Assembly: GCF_010499245.1 (NCBI RefSeq)
Contig: NZ_JAAGOW010000001.1
Location: forward strand, 3,224,001-3,288,000
DNA from: Variovorax sp. WS11
GTDB lineage: Bacteria > Pseudomonadota > Gammaproteobacteria > Burkholderiales > Burkholderiaceae_C
Direction: 5' to 3'
DNA length: 64,000 nt
The translations under genes and the position numbers were made by a program. Shown piece after piece: positions 10,311 through 20,398 of this stretch. The notes under the pieces are model-generated. The model did no database searches. It worked only from the letters and a program-made list of their open reading frames with translations, and had not been told where the DNA came from. Every line of letters starts with the position of its first letter. Positions within the stretch are counted from its first letter, which is position 1.

Positions 10311-10934
10311 GTGGCACGCTACCTCGGCCCCAAGGCCAAACTCTCCCGCCGCGAAGGCACCGACCTGTTCCTCAAGAGCGCCCGCCGCTCGATCCAGGAC
10401 AAGGCCAAGTTCGACTCCAAGCCCGGCCAGCATGGCCGCACCTCGGGCCAGCGTACTTCCGACTTCGGCCTGCAGCTGCGCGAGAAGCAGAAGGTCAAGC
10501 GCATGTACGGCGTGCTCGAGAAGCAGTTCCGCCGCTACTTCGAGGAAGCCGATCGTCGCCGTGGCAACACCGGCGCCAACCTGCTGTTCCTGCTCGAATC
10601 GCGCCTGGACAACGTGGTCTACCGCATGGGCTTCGGCTCCACGCGCGCCGAAGCGCGCCAGTTGGTTTCGCACAAGGCGATCACGGTGAATGGCCAGTCG
10701 GTCAACATCCCGTCGTACCTGGTCAAGACCGGCGACGTGATCGCCGTGCGCGACAAGTCGAAGAAGCAGAACCGCATCGCCGAGGCTCTGCAACTGGCTC
10801 AGCAGGTCGGCATCCCGGCCTGGGTCGAAGTGAATGCCGACAAGGCCGAAGGCACCTTCAAGAAGGTGCCCGATCGCGACGAGTTCGGTGCCGACATCAA
10901 CGAATCGCTGATCGTCGAACTGTATTCGCGATAA
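10311..10934 (+). CDS. rpsD: 30S ribosomal protein S4
   Basis: 207 residues starting at GTG 10311 ([16 protein letters not shown]) after GGAAGATCAA. S4 nucleates 30S assembly; its S4 RNA-binding domain is visible from about residue 97 ([20 protein letters not shown]). In E. coli S4 represses alpha-operon translation. It is separated from rpsK by 131 bp that contain a terminator. Confidence 0.98.
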   Translation: MARYLGPKAKLSRREGTDLFLKSARRSIQDKAKFDSKPGQHGRTSGQRTSDFGLQLREKQKVKRMYGVLEKQFRRYFEEADRRRGNTGANLLFLLESRLDNVVYRMGFGSTRAEARQLVSHKAITVNGQSVNIPSYLVKTGDVIAVRDKSKKQNRIAEALQLAQQVGIPAWVEVNADKAEGTFKKVPDRDEFGADINESLIVELYSR

Positions 10935-11061
10935 CAGGCGATGACGTGCCGCCTATCGGCGGCCCGAACTTTTGATTTTTGTTCCCTGTCGCGGCGCCGC
11001 GGCCGGGCACTTCACCAGCCTTACCGGTGTAACGAGCCGGGGGTATTGAGAGGAAGTCTGC

Positions 11062-12051
11062 ATGCAAACCACCCTGTTGAAACCCAAGACCATCCAGGTC
11101 GAGCAACTGGCCGCCAACAAGGCCAAGGTCACGCTCGAGCCTTTCGAGCGCGGCTACGGCCACACGCTCGGCAACGCGCTTCGCCGTGTGCTGCTGTCCT
11201 CGATGGTGGGTTACTCCGCCACCGAAGTGACGATCGCCGGCGTGCTGCACGAGTACTCGTCCATCGATGGCGTGCAGGAAGACGTCGTCAACATCCTGCT
11301 GAACCTCAAGGGCGTGGTGTTCAAGCTCCACAACCGCGACGAAGTCACGTTGAGCCTGCGCAAGGACGGTGAAGGCGCCGTCACCGCCTCGGATATCCAG
11401 ACGCCGCACGACGTCGAGATCATCAACCCTGACCACGTGATCGCGCACCTGTCGCAAGGCGGCAAGCTCGACATGCAGATCAAGGTCGAGAAGGGCCGCG
11501 GCTACGTGCCCGGTACCATGCGCCGCTATGCGGACGAGCCAACCAAGTCGATCGGCCGCATCGTGCTCGACGCTTCCTTCTCGCCGGTCAAGCGCGTGAG
11601 CTACACCGTTGAGAGCGCCCGCGTCGAGCAGCGCACCGACCTGGACAAGCTGCTGGTCGAAATCGAGACCAACGGCGCCATCACCGCGGAAGACGCGGTC
11701 CGCGCCTCGGCCAAGATCCTGGTCGAGCAGCTGGCCGTTTTCGCGCAGCTGGAGGGTGGCGAACTCGCCGCCTTCGACCAGCCGGCGCCGCGCAGCGCCC
11801 AGCAGTTCGATCCGATCCTGCTGCGCCCGGTCGACGAGCTCGAGCTCACGGTCCGCTCGGCCAACTGCCTGAAAGCCGAAAACATCTACTACATCGGTGA
11901 TCTGATCCAGCGCACCGAGAACGAGCTGCTGAAGACCCCGAACCTGGGTCGCAAGTCGCTCAACGAAATCAAGGAAGTGCTCGCCTCCCGCGGCCTGACC
12001 TTGGGCATGAAGCTCGAAAGCTGGCCGCCGGCTGGCTTGGATAAGCGTTAA
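11062..12051 (+). CDS. rpoA: RNA polymerase alpha subunit
   Basis: 329 residues, standard length. The N-terminal dimerisation domain shows [20 protein letters not shown]. The C-terminal domain, which binds UP elements and activators, shows [20 protein letters not shown] and [14 protein letters not shown]. The 127-bp gap after rpsD has a GCCGCC/GGCGGC hairpin at 10948-10963. GAGAGGAAG precedes ATG 11062. Confidence 0.99.
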   Translation: MQTTLLKPKTIQVEQLAANKAKVTLEPFERGYGHTLGNALRRVLLSSMVGYSATEVTIAGVLHEYSSIDGVQEDVVNILLNLKGVVFKLHNRDEVTLSLRKDGEGAVTASDIQTPHDVEIINPDHVIAHLSQGGKLDMQIKVEKGRGYVPGTMRRYADEPTKSIGRIVLDASFSPVKRVSYTVESARVEQRTDLDKLLVEIETNGAITAEDAVRASAKILVEQLAVFAQLEGGELAAFDQPAPRSAQQFDPILLRPVDELELTVRSANCLKAENIYYIGDLIQRTENELLKTPNLGRKSLNEIKEVLASRGLTLGMKLESWPPAGLDKR

Positions 12052-12060
12052 GCCGCAAGG

Positions 12061-12098
12061 ACAAGGCTGCCGCGTGCGGCAAGCCTTGTTTTCTTCTA
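12061..12098 (+). terminator. Intrinsic terminator after rpoA
   Basis: The arms ACAAGGCT (12061-12068) and AGCCTTGT (12082-12089) enclose a second stem GCCGC/GCGGC with one bulged A, followed by TTTTTCTTCT. It would at least partly separate rplQ from rpoA. Confidence 0.75.
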
Positions 12099-12161
12099 GC
12101 AAACGGTGAACGCACAGTACCTGATCCGGCTGTGCGCAATTGATAAGGAAAGGAACTCACC

Positions 12162-12563
12162 ATGCGTCACGGACACGGACTCCGCAAACTCAACCGCACC
12201 AGCTCGCACCGTCTGGCGATGCTGCAGAACATGATGAACTCGCTCATCGAGCATGAGGTCATCAAAACCACGGTCCCCAAGGCCAAGGAACTGCGCCGCG
12301 TCATCGAGCCGATGATCACCCTGGCCAAGAATCCGACGGTCGCCAACAAGCGCCTGGCCTTCAACCGCCTGCGTGACCGCGACAGCGTGGTCAAGCTGTT
12401 CGGCGAGCTGGGCCCGCGCTACCAGGCGCGTCCGGGTGGCTACACGCGCATCCTGAAGATGGGCTTCCGCGTGGGTGACAACGCGCCCATGGCCTTGGTC
12501 GAACTGGTCGATCGTCCTGAAATCGCCGATACCCCTGCCGACGAGCAGGCTGGCGAAGAATAA
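12162..12563 (+). CDS. rplQ: 50S ribosomal protein L17
   Basis: 133 residues beginning [17 protein letters not shown], the invariant L17 start; the core has [20 protein letters not shown]. The last ~15 residues are acidic and typical of betaproteobacterial L17. AAGGAAAGG lies just upstream of ATG 12162. It is the last gene of the ribosomal block. Confidence 0.98.
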   Translation: MRHGHGLRKLNRTSSHRLAMLQNMMNSLIEHEVIKTTVPKAKELRRVIEPMITLAKNPTVANKRLAFNRLRDRDSVVKLFGELGPRYQARPGGYTRILKMGFRVGDNAPMALVELVDRPEIADTPADEQAGEE

Positions 12564-12565
12564 GC

Positions 12566-12571
12566 TATAAT
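12566..12571 (+). promoter_or_regulatory. -10 box of the tRNA-fMet gene
   Basis: A perfect TATAAT starts two bases after the rplQ stop codon and 11 bp before the tRNA, the right distance for its own promoter. The matching -35 would lie inside the end of rplQ, where no good TTGACA is present. Confidence 0.5.
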
Positions 12572-12581
12572 ATTAGTCTGC

Positions 12582-12658
<77 letters not shown>

Positions 12659-12692
12659 AATATTTTGCGAATTCGAGTTGTTCGCAAATAAC

Positions 12693-12727
12693 AAAACGCC
12701 CACTTTCGAGTGGGCGTTTTTGTTTTT
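12693..12727 (+). terminator. Strong intrinsic terminator after tRNA-fMet
   Basis: Perfect 11-bp arms AAAACGCCCAC and GTGGGCGTTTT with loop TTTCGA, continuing into TTTTTGTTTTTG. A second, weaker inverted repeat (TTTGCGAA/TTCGCAAA) lies at about 12664-12688 just before it. Confidence 0.93.
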
Positions 12728-12960
12728 GCAGTACGCGTAAATAAAGCTCCATTTGCCTCGCGGCCGCCGACTGCGCAATACAGCGCTGCGCCAATTTCCG
12801 GCGAATGGCAGACCTCGTCTTCTATTAAGAAAAAACTACTCTTTTATCCTGCGCATGGCCTAAACGAGTAGCGGATGTGACAAAAGTCATGGATTCATGC
12901 CCCTGCCATGTGTAACATTTGGTCAGCAGAATTCTCAGCAATGAAGGAAAAAGTCCATGA

Positions 12961-13383
12961 ATGCCGGAGACGTTAAATTTCATGACTGATCCTTCGATTT
13001 CACGCGATCTGGTCGAAAACGCGATGGATGCCGTCCAGCAGGTCGTTCACCACGTTTTCGACAACCAACCCGCCGTCCCATTCCACCCGACGACCGATCT
13101 TCTTTCGCTCGACGAGAATGAACAGGAACAGATTCGTCGTGGGGAGCAAGCCAATTACCGCGGCAGGCCGACGATGTCTGCGCTCAGTTTCTGCCTGACC
13201 TCGGCCATTTCGCTGCTGGCCATTGCGCATTCGTTGATCGACCAGCCGGACGTGCTGTCCCCGGTCGAGCGCGACCAACTGTGGAAGACGCTGGCCGCGG
13301 AGACGAAGGTGGCCGGCCGTGCCGCCTATCGCGCGGCACTGATCCTGTCCGACCCTGGCGCCGAGGACGGCGCTTACCTGTAG
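12961..13383 (+). CDS. Hypothetical protein, about 135-140 residues
   Basis: Not recognised. The product is acidic, with no clear membrane segment; residues 70-95 (SALSFCLTSAISLLAIAHSL) form a hydrophobic helix, followed by a charged C-terminal helix. The start is uncertain. ATG 12961 (MPETLNF) and ATG 12982 (MTDPSIS) are in frame. A better-placed ATG at 12957, behind GAAGGAAAAA, is in another frame and encodes a 10-codon peptide ending at 12989 that overlaps both starts. Codon use matches neighbouring genes. The region 12728-12956 upstream shows no other gene. Confidence 0.6.
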   Translation: MPETLNFMTDPSISRDLVENAMDAVQQVVHHVFDNQPAVPFHPTTDLLSLDENEQEQIRRGEQANYRGRPTMSALSFCLTSAISLLAIAHSLIDQPDVLSPVERDQLWKTLAAETKVAGRAAYRAALILSDPGAEDGAYL

Positions 13384-13399
13384 CTTCGACGCCTGTTGG

Positions 13400-13795
13400 T
13401 CAGTCCGGCACGACGGCCGTGACCTCGATCTCCACCTTCGCGCGCCCCTCGACCAGCGCAGCGACCTGAACGCAGGTCATCGCAGGGAAGTTGCGCCCCA
13501 TCGCGTCGCGGTAGACCGGCCCGAGCTCGCCCAGGCGCCGGTTGTATTCGTCGCGGTCGGTCACATACCAGGTCATCCGCACCATGTGCTCGGGCCCGGC
13601 ACCGCCCTCGCGCAGGATCTCGGCGATGTTGCGCAGTGCCTGGCCGGCCTGCTCGATGAAGTCGTCCGAGACGAATTGCTGTTGCCCGTTCCAGCCGACC
13701 TGTCCGCCGACGAAAACCATCGTGCCGCGCGCTGCGACGCCGTTTGCGTAGCCTTTGGGAGGCGCCCAGCCGGGCGGTTGCAAGAGTTTGTTCAT
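13400..13795 (-). CDS. RidA/YjgF-family protein of the aminobenzoyl-CoA operon
   Basis: 131 residues with the RidA fold (VFVGGQVGWNG, the long helix around QALRNIAEIL, C-terminal VEIEVTAVV). RidA hydrolyses reactive enamine/imine intermediates using an arginine in a PARTxV-type segment. Here that segment reads FPAMTCV, so the arginine is replaced by Met106 and classical deaminase activity is doubtful. It is the last gene of the operon; its ATG overlaps the stop of the ligase gene (ATGA). Because the upstream oxidation of an aminobenzoyl-CoA would give an enamine, a role in handling that intermediate is an attractive but unproven guess. Confidence 0.85.
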   Translation of the reverse strand: MNKLLQPPGWAPPKGYANGVAARGTMVFVGGQVGWNGQQQFVSDDFIEQAGQALRNIAEILREGGAGPEHMVRMTWYVTDRDEYNRRLGELGPVYRDAMGRNFPAMTCVQVAALVEGRAKVEIEVTAVVPD

Positions 13796-15408
13796 GATGT
13801 CATCTGCCTCAGTTTGAATCGTTGGAGCTTGCCGGTTTCGGTGCGCGGCAAGCCGGCGACGAACTCGATCTCCCTTGGGTACTTGAAGGGTGCGATGGTG
13901 GCCTTGACGTGGTCTTGCAGCGCCTTGACCAGGGCCGCATCGCCGGTCTGGCCGGGCTTGAGCACGCAGAAGGCCTTGACGATCATTCCGCGCTCCTCGT
14001 CCGGCTTGCCGATCACGCCGCACTCGGCGACGGCGGGATGCTTGAGCAGCGCGTCCTCGACCTCCGGCCCGCCCACGTTGTAGCCGGCCGTGATGATCAT
14101 GTCGTCGGCGCGCGACTGGTAGAAGAAGTAGCCATCCTCGTCCTGCACGAATGCATCGCCCGGGTAGTTCCAGCCCTTCTTCACATAGTCCGCCTGGCGC
14201 GGGTCGTCAAGGTAGCGGCAGCCGACCGGGCCGATCAGCGCCAGCTTGCCGACGGTGCCGCGTGGCACCTCCTTGCCCTCGTCGTCCACCACCTTTGCAG
14301 TGAAGCCGGGCACGGCCTTGCCGACCGCCCCGCGCCGCACTTCGTTGGCGGCTGCCGAAATGTAGATGTGGAACACCTCGGTTCCGCCGATGCCGTCCAG
14401 CATCTCGATGCCGGTGGCGTCCTTCCACAGCTGGCGCGTCGCATCGGGAAGCGCCTCGCCGGCGCTCACGCTGATGCGCAGCGTGGGCAGGCCCAGCGCC
14501 TTCGCAAAGGGCGCCATCTGCCGATAGAAGGTGGGTGCGGTGTAGCAGATCGTGGCGCCGACATCGCGAATGGTCTTGACCATGTTTTCCGGCGTGTAGG
14601 GCCCGTCGCTGAAATAGACCGAGGCGCCGGCCCACATCGGGAAGACCAGCAAGCCACCCAGCCCGAAAGTGAAGGCCAGCGGCGGCGAGCCGAGCACGAT
14701 GTCCTCGCTGCGCGCGCGCAGCACGTGGCGCGGCCAGGTCTGGCACATCGCGAGCACGTCGCGGTGCGTGCTCACCGGCGCCTTCGGCTTGCCTGTGGTG
14801 CCCGAAGTGAAAGCCAGCAGGGCGATATCGTCGGCGGCCGTCGAGCAGGCCTTGAACACACCGCTCTTGACGGCGGCGCGCGCCTCCAGCGAGTCGGACG
14901 TCTCGGGCTGGTTGAAGGCGATCAGTGTCTTGAGCACCGGGTGGGCCTGCTGCGCACTCCGAAGCTCCTCGAGCAGCCGGCCATCGCACAGCGCGACCAC
15001 GGGCTGCGCCTTCTCGATGATGTCGCCCAGTTCCTTGGCGCGCAGCAGCGGCATGGTGGCGACCGCGATCAGCCCCGCCTTCACCACCGCGAGCCAGCCC
15101 AGCGCCATCGCGATCGAATTGCCGCCACGCAGCAGCACGCGGTTGCCAGGCACCAGGCCCAGGTCCTCCACCAGCACCTGCGCGATGCGGTTGACCTCCG
15201 TTGCGGCCTCGGCATAGCTCAGCGTGCGCGCCGGCGAGCGCAGCATCGGCCTGTGGGCCCAGGGCTTGGAGTCGGCCTTGTCCAGCAGTTCCTCCACGAG
15301 GTTCAACTGGTCCGGCAGCTGCAGCTCGGGCAGGTCATAGCGCAACGTCGGCAACTGCTCTGCCGGCGGCAGCCGATCGTGGACGAATCGGTCGACCTGC
15401 GCGCTCAT
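13792..15408 (-). CDS. Aryl-CoA ligase, likely 2-aminobenzoate-CoA ligase
   Basis: 538 residues of the AMP-forming adenylating superfamily, closest in feel to benzoate/2-aminobenzoate-CoA ligases. It activates an aromatic acid with ATP and CoA. Visible are the P-loop-like motif TSGTTGKPK, the motif with [12 protein letters not shown], the hinge region [14 protein letters not shown] and the catalytic lysine in TETGKLQR near the C-terminus. Start ATG 15408 overlaps the dehydrogenase stop as ATGA. The substrate is inferred from the monooxygenase/reductase fusion in the same operon; benzoate or salicylate cannot be excluded. Confidence 0.85.
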   Translation of the reverse strand: MSAQVDRFVHDRLPPAEQLPTLRYDLPELQLPDQLNLVEELLDKADSKPWAHRPMLRSPARTLSYAEAATEVNRIAQVLVEDLGLVPGNRVLLRGGNSIAMALGWLAVVKAGLIAVATMPLLRAKELGDIIEKAQPVVALCDGRLLEELRSAQQAHPVLKTLIAFNQPETSDSLEARAAVKSGVFKACSTAADDIALLAFTSGTTGKPKAPVSTHRDVLAMCQTWPRHVLRARSEDIVLGSPPLAFTFGLGGLLVFPMWAGASVYFSDGPYTPENMVKTIRDVGATICYTAPTFYRQMAPFAKALGLPTLRISVSAGEALPDATRQLWKDATGIEMLDGIGGTEVFHIYISAAANEVRRGAVGKAVPGFTAKVVDDEGKEVPRGTVGKLALIGPVGCRYLDDPRQADYVKKGWNYPGDAFVQDEDGYFFYQSRADDMIITAGYNVGGPEVEDALLKHPAVAECGVIGKPDEERGMIVKAFCVLKPGQTGDAALVKALQDHVKATIAPFKYPREIEFVAGLPRTETGKLQRFKLRQMTS

Positions 15409-16601
15409 GACACGCTCCGCAGCACCGACTTGCCGATGATCAGCTGTTGCACTTCCGTCGCGCCCTCGTAGATGCGCAGCGAGCGGATGTCGCGGTACAG
15501 GCTCTCGACCTTGGTGCCCACCTTCACGCCAAGCCCGCCGTGCATCTGCAGCGCCATGTCGATCACGCGGCTCGCGTTCTCGGTGGCGCACATCTTGGCC
15601 ATCGCGGCGGCCGCCGTGATGTCGCCGGCCGGCGGCGCGCCGCGGCTTTCGCTGTCGTCGCGCATCCAGGCGGCGCGGTAGGTCAGGAGCGCCGCGCTGT
15701 CGATCAGCGCGGCCATCTCGCCCAGCTTGGCCTGCGTGAGCTGGAAGTCGGCCAGGGTCTGCCCGAACATGCGCCGGTTGCTCGCATGGCGCACGGCTTC
15801 TGCCAGGGCGCGTCGCCCCATGCCGAGAGCGGCGCCCGCGACCGAGGCACGGAAGATGTCCAGCGTGCGCATCGCGAGCTTGAAGCCGCCGTTTACCTCT
15901 CCGAGCTGGGCTTCGCGCGGCACCGTGCACTCTTCGAAGCGCAGCGTGGCAAGCGGATGCGGCGCCATCACTTCGATATGCGCGGAGGTATCGAGGCCGG
16001 GTGCGTTCGCATCGACGACGAAGGCGCTGATGCCGCGCGATCCGGCCGCCGGGTCGGTCTTGGCGAACACGCAGTAGAAGTCCGCGATGCCGCCGTTGCT
16101 GATCCAGGTCTTCTCGCCATCGAGGCGCCAGCCCTGTGGCGTGGCCACGGCCTGCATCGCCATCGCGCCCACGTCCGAGCCGGCCTCGGGCTCGCTGAGC
16201 GCAAAGGCCGCGATCTTGTCGCCGCGCGCCACGGCCCCGAGGTAGTCGCGTTGCTGCGCCGCGCTGCCCGCCAGCGTGATCGCGCCGCTGCCCAGGCCCT
16301 GCATCGCAAAGGCGAAATCGGCCAGCGGCGAATGGAAGGCCAGGGTTTCGCGCAGCAGCACCAGCGCGCGCGAGTCCAGGCGTTCCAGCGCGCCGCCCGA
16401 GGCCGCCGGCACGCAATAGCGCAGCCAGCCGCCCTGGCCAAGGCGTTTCACCCAGTCGCGGCAAGCGGCGCGATCGTCGCGCTCGTCCACCGATTGCGCG
16501 GCCGCCCAGGGCAGCAGATCGTGCGCCAGCGCACGATGCGCATCATCGAAGAAGGGAAGCGCCAGATGCGCCGTGGAGGGGGGCGTTGCGGATGCAGCCA
16601 T
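15405..16601 (-). CDS. Acyl-CoA dehydrogenase
   Basis: 398 residues, flavin-dependent acyl-CoA dehydrogenase. Motifs: [13 protein letters not shown] (flavin/substrate loop), [13 protein letters not shown], and the C-terminal YEGATEVQ, where the family's catalytic glutamate usually sits in YEGTxEIQ. It probably desaturates an alicyclic CoA intermediate of the pathway. It lies 4 bp after the enoyl-CoA hydratase gene and overlaps the ligase gene by four bases, so translation is likely coupled. Confidence 0.88.
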   Translation of the reverse strand: MAASATPPSTAHLALPFFDDAHRALAHDLLPWAAAQSVDERDDRAACRDWVKRLGQGGWLRYCVPAASGGALERLDSRALVLLRETLAFHSPLADFAFAMQGLGSGAITLAGSAAQQRDYLGAVARGDKIAAFALSEPEAGSDVGAMAMQAVATPQGWRLDGEKTWISNGGIADFYCVFAKTDPAAGSRGISAFVVDANAPGLDTSAHIEVMAPHPLATLRFEECTVPREAQLGEVNGGFKLAMRTLDIFRASVAGAALGMGRRALAEAVRHASNRRMFGQTLADFQLTQAKLGEMAALIDSAALLTYRAAWMRDDSESRGAPPAGDITAAAAMAKMCATENASRVIDMALQMHGGLGVKVGTKVESLYRDIRSLRIYEGATEVQQLIIGKSVLRSVS

Positions 16602-16605
16602 CGTG

Positions 16606-17460
16606 TCAGTCCCCGCCGAACACCGGCTTGCGCTTGGCCGCGAAGGCCTCGAAGGCGCGCTTGAAGTCCTCGGTCTGCATGCAGATCGCCTGCGCCTGGG
16701 CTTCGGCCTCGATCGCCTGGTCGATGGTCATCGCCCATTCCTGCGAGAGCATGGTCTTGGTCATGCCGTGCGCGAAGCTCGGGCCTTCGGCCAGCTTGCG
16801 CGCCATGGTGGCGGCGGCGGACAAGAGCGCATCGCTTTCGTGCAAGGCGTTGAAGAAGCCCCAAGCTTGGCCCTCCTGCGCCGTCATCGCACGGCCGGTG
16901 AACAGCAGCTCCGAGGCGCGGCCCTGGCCGATCACCCGCGGCAACAGCGCACAGGCCCCCATGTCGGCACCGGCCAGCCCGACGCGCGTGAACAGGAAGG
17001 CGGTATTCGTGGCCGGCGTGCCGTAGCGCAGGTCGCAGGCCAGCGCGATCATCGCGCCGGCACCCGCGCACACGCCGTCGATCGCGCCCACGATCGGCTG
17101 CGGGCAGTGGCGCATGGCCTTCACCAGGTCGCCCGTCATGCGAGTGAACTCCAGCAGCTCCGGCATCCGCATCTTCGTCAGCGGGCCGATGATCTCGTGC
17201 ACGTCGCCGCCCGAGCAGAAGTTGCCGCCCGCGCCGGTCACCACGATCGCCTTGACGTCGGTCGCGTAGTTCAGCACGCGGAACAGGTCGCGCAGCTCGG
17301 CATAGGAGTCGAAGGTCAGCGGGTTCTTGCGCTCCGGCCGGTTCAGGGTGATGGTGCCGACACCGCCGTCGAAGGCCCAGCTGAAGTGCTCGGCCCGGTA
17401 GGCGGATTTCGGTTCGAATTGCGCATGCATGGGATTGCCTGCGCCGATGTAGTGCTTCAT
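16606..17460 (-). CDS. Enoyl-CoA hydratase/isomerase family protein
   Basis: 284 residues, crotonase fold. The oxyanion-hole segments [13 protein letters not shown] and [16 protein letters not shown] are present. It hydrates a 2-enoyl-CoA (or opens a ring) in the beta-oxidation-like part of the pathway. ATG 17460 (MKHYIGAGN) overlaps the marR stop as ATGA; a longer frame upstream lies inside marR and is not used. Confidence 0.88.
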   Translation of the reverse strand: MKHYIGAGNPMHAQFEPKSAYRAEHFSWAFDGGVGTITLNRPERKNPLTFDSYAELRDLFRVLNYATDVKAIVVTGAGGNFCSGGDVHEIIGPLTKMRMPELLEFTRMTGDLVKAMRHCPQPIVGAIDGVCAGAGAMIALACDLRYGTPATNTAFLFTRVGLAGADMGACALLPRVIGQGRASELLFTGRAMTAQEGQAWGFFNALHESDALLSAAATMARKLAEGPSFAHGMTKTMLSQEWAMTIDQAIEAEAQAQAICMQTEDFKRAFEAFAAKRKPVFGGD

Positions 17461-17933
17461 AGGGCCTCCGCCAGTTGCTGATGGGAATGCTGCTTGACCT
17501 TGCCGAGCAGCTTGTGCAGCTGCGCGATCTCTTTGGCGTTGAGCGCCGCGAAGGCGTCGACGATCCATGCCTCGTGCTGCTGCGCCATGTCATTGAACAG
17601 CCGGCGCCCGCGCGCCGTGAGCCGGACGCGCCAGGCGCGGCGGTCGCCTTCGACGTCGACGCGCTCGACCAGTCCCTCCGCCACCAGCTGGTCGGTGATG
17701 CCGGTGACGTTCCCGCCGGTGACCATCATGCGGCGCGACAGCTCGTTCATCTTCAGCCCGTCGGGCGCGCGCTCCAGCTGCGACATCAGGTCGAAGCGGG
17801 GCAGGGTGGTGCCGAACTGCTCGCGCAGCTCGTTGCGCACCTGCTTCTCGATCAGCTGGGTGCAGGTGAGGAGGCGCAGCCAGAGCCGCAGTTCCTCCGG
17901 GTGCTCGCTGTGGCCGCGTGCTTCGAGGTCCAT
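17457..17933 (-). CDS. MarR-family transcriptional regulator
   Basis: 158 residues, winged-helix MarR fold. The recognition region runs through [20 protein letters not shown] and the wing through [17 protein letters not shown]. MarR proteins usually repress their own operon and are released by an aromatic ligand, here probably the acid or its CoA ester. It is the second gene, 1 bp after the monooxygenase gene, so control would be autoregulatory through the palindrome at 20308-20321. Confidence 0.9.
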   Translation of the reverse strand: MDLEARGHSEHPEELRLWLRLLTCTQLIEKQVRNELREQFGTTLPRFDLMSQLERAPDGLKMNELSRRMMVTGGNVTGITDQLVAEGLVERVDVEGDRRAWRVRLTARGRRLFNDMAQQHEAWIVDAFAALNAKEIAQLHKLLGKVKQHSHQQLAEAL

Positions 17934-17934
17934 G

Positions 17935-20298
17935 CTATTGCTCCTCTTCGGAATTGCGCGGCGCGGCGCTCACGGCCATGGCGGCGGCGAGCTGCTGCTG
18001 CTTGGCGATCTCGCGGTACATCTGGTCGCGGCCGCTCAGGTACTGCTTGGGCCACTCGATCTCGCGGGCCTGCAGCCTGGCCGTCTCGTGCAGGGTCCAG
18101 GCCGGGTCGGCCAGGTGCGGGCGCGCGATCGCGCACAGGTCGGCGCGGCCCGCGGCGATGATGCTGTTGGCCTGGTCGGCGTCGGTGATGGCGCCCACGG
18201 CGATGGTCGAGATGCCCACCTCGTTGCGGATGCGGTCGGCAAAAGGCGTCTGGTACATGCGGCCGTACACCGGCTTGGCAGCGCGGGTGGTCTGGCCCGA
18301 CGAGACGTCGATGAAGTCGCAGCCCGCTTCCTTGAAGAGGCGCGCCACCACCACCGCATCGGCATCGGTGTTGCCGCCGGGCGCCCAGTCGTGCGCCGAG
18401 ATGCGCACGCTCATCGGCTTGTCCTCCGGCCAGGCTGCGCGCATGGCGCGGAACACCTCGAGCGGATAGCGGCAGCGGTTCTCGAGGCTGCCGCCGTACT
18501 CGTCGGTGCGCAGATTGGTCAACGGGCTGATGAAAGAGGCCAGCAGGTACCCGTGCGCGCAGTGGAGCTCGAGCCAGTCGAAGCCGGCCTCGGCCGCGCG
18601 CCGCGTCGAGGCCACGAACTGCTCGCGCATCGTCTCCATCTCTTCGTGCGTCATCGCGGCCGGCAGCTGGTTCTGCTCGCCGTAGGCCAGCGCGCTGGCG
18701 GCCAGCAGCGGCCAGTTGCCTTGCGGCAGCGGCTCGTCCATCTCTTCCCAGCCCAGCTGGGTCGAGCCCTTCGGACCGCTGTGCCCCAGCTGCATGCCGA
18801 TCTTGGCGGTGCTTTGCGCATGCACGAAGTCGACGATGCGCTTGAAGGCGGCCGACTGCGCATCGTTGTAGAGCCCGGTGCAGCCGGGGGTGATGCGGCC
18901 CTCGGGCGTGGGGCTGGTCATCTCCACGAAGACGATCGCCGCGCCGCCGAGCGCGCGTGCGCCTAGGTGCACGAGCAGGAAGTCCTGCGGCACTCCGTCC
19001 ACTGCGCTGTAGGTCGCCATCGGCGAGACCATGATGCGGTTCTTGAGCGTGAGCCCGCGCACCTTGAGCGGCATGAGCATGGGAGGGATCGCCTTGCCGC
19101 CCGACAGCCACTGCTCGTAGCCCCCCAGCCACTGCGTGTCGCGCAGCCGCAGGTTCTCGTGGCTGATGCGCTGCGAGCGCGTCAGCAGCGAGTAGGCGAA
19201 CTGCTCGACCTCCATGGCCGTGTAGCGCTTCACGTTCTCGAACCACTCCGTCGAGTTGCGCGCCGCGTTCTGGATCTTCAGCACCTCGACGCCGCGCCGC
19301 GCCTCGTAGGCCTCGAGCACGGCATCGACATCGCCGCCGCCCGAGAACTCGTTGCACAGGTCGATCGCGTCCTCGAGCGCGAGCTTGGTGCCCGAGCCGA
19401 TGGAGAAGTGCGCGGTGTGCGCCGCGTCGCCCATCAGCACCACCGGCACGCTCTTGCTGCCGACGTCGATGCGGTGCGTCCAGCGCTTGCAGATCACTCG
19501 CGGGAAGCGAATCCAGTTGGCCGAGCCGCGCAGATGGGTGGCGTTGCTGATCAGCTCGTGGCCGCCCAGGTACTTCGCGAACATCTTCTCGCAGAAGGCG
19601 ACCGCCTCGGGCTGTTCCATCTGGTCCAGCCCGTGCGCCTTCCAGACTTCTTCGGGCGTCTCGACGATGAAGGTCGAGGTCTTGTCGTCGAACTGGTAGG
19701 CATGGGCCTGGAACCAGCCATGCTCCGTCTCTTCGAAGGCGAAGGTGAAAGCATCGAAAGTCTGGTACGTGCCGAGCCAGACGAAGCGGCACTGGCGCAG
19801 GTCGACGTCGGGCTCGAAGATCTCGGCATAGCGCTGGCGGATACGGCTGTTGAGGCCGTCGCTGGCGATGACCAGATCGGCGTTGTACTGGGCGGCCAGC
19901 GCCTGATCGTCCGTCACGTCCGTCTCGAACACCAGCTTGACGCCCAGCGCCAGGCAGCGCTCCTGCAGGATGTTGAGCAGCCGCTTGCGCCCGATGCCGC
20001 AGAAGCCGTGGCCGCCCGAGCGCACCTGGCGGCCCTTGAAGAAGACCTGGATGTCGTCCCAGTGGTGGAACTCGTTGCCGATCAGTGCCGCGGTCGGGGC
20101 GTCGGCCGCGCGGAGGTTGTCCAGCGTCTGGTCGCTCAGCACCACGCCCCAGCCGAAGGTGTCGAAGGGGCGGTTGCGCTCGACCACCGTGACTTCGAGG
20201 TTCGGCTGCCTGGCTTTCATCAGGAGCGCGAAGTAGAGGCCGGCCGGACCGCCGCCGATACACAGGACGCGCTGGAGGTTGGGTGCGAAGCTGTTCAT
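17935..20298 (-). CDS. 2-aminobenzoyl-CoA monooxygenase/reductase-type fusion
   Basis: 787 residues and two fused enzymes. Residues ~1-390 form an aromatic flavin monooxygenase ([11 protein letters not shown] dinucleotide fold, DGLNSRIR, and [20 protein letters not shown]). Residues ~400-760 form an Old-Yellow-Enzyme-like NAD(P)H:flavin reductase ([34 protein letters not shown]). This architecture is that of 2-aminobenzoyl-CoA monooxygenase/reductase of Azoarcus, which hydroxylates and dearomatises aminobenzoyl-CoA; databases often label it bifunctional salicylyl-CoA 5-hydroxylase/oxidoreductase. It is first in a six-gene operon with MarR, hydratase, dehydrogenase, ligase and a RidA-like protein. 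No ribosome binding site precedes ATG 20298. Confidence 0.9.
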   Translation of the reverse strand: MNSFAPNLQRVLCIGGGPAGLYFALLMKARQPNLEVTVVERNRPFDTFGWGVVLSDQTLDNLRAADAPTAALIGNEFHHWDDIQVFFKGRQVRSGGHGFCGIGRKRLLNILQERCLALGVKLVFETDVTDDQALAAQYNADLVIASDGLNSRIRQRYAEIFEPDVDLRQCRFVWLGTYQTFDAFTFAFEETEHGWFQAHAYQFDDKTSTFIVETPEEVWKAHGLDQMEQPEAVAFCEKMFAKYLGGHELISNATHLRGSANWIRFPRVICKRWTHRIDVGSKSVPVVLMGDAAHTAHFSIGSGTKLALEDAIDLCNEFSGGGDVDAVLEAYEARRGVEVLKIQNAARNSTEWFENVKRYTAMEVEQFAYSLLTRSQRISHENLRLRDTQWLGGYEQWLSGGKAIPPMLMPLKVRGLTLKNRIMVSPMATYSAVDGVPQDFLLVHLGARALGGAAIVFVEMTSPTPEGRITPGCTGLYNDAQSAAFKRIVDFVHAQSTAKIGMQLGHSGPKGSTQLGWEEMDEPLPQGNWPLLAASALAYGEQNQLPAAMTHEEMETMREQFVASTRRAAEAGFDWLELHCAHGYLLASFISPLTNLRTDEYGGSLENRCRYPLEVFRAMRAAWPEDKPMSVRISAHDWAPGGNTDADAVVVARLFKEAGCDFIDVSSGQTTRAAKPVYGRMYQTPFADRIRNEVGISTIAVGAITDADQANSIIAAGRADLCAIARPHLADPAWTLHETARLQAREIEWPKQYLSGRDQMYREIAKQQQLAAAMAVSAAPRNSEEEQ

Positions 20299-20306
20299 GG
20301 ATCAAT

Positions 20307-20334
20307 AGTTTAGACCTAAACAATCTGATGTCAA
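20307..20334 (-). promoter_or_regulatory. Promoter and MarR-type operator of the aminobenzoyl-CoA operon
   Basis: On the minus strand a perfect TTGACA (20334-20329) is followed after 16 bp by TAAACT (20312-20307). A 14-bp palindrome, GTTTAG-AC-CTAAAC (20308-20321), overlaps the -10 box, ideal for repression by the operon's MarR. Predicted transcription starts close to 20300, one or two bases before the ATG at 20298. Confidence 0.7.
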
Positions 20335-20398
20335 CACCGAGAAGGGCTTTCCCTGAGGGTCGGTTGACGACTCTGCGCGTGCTGGCAAGAATGGCTCC

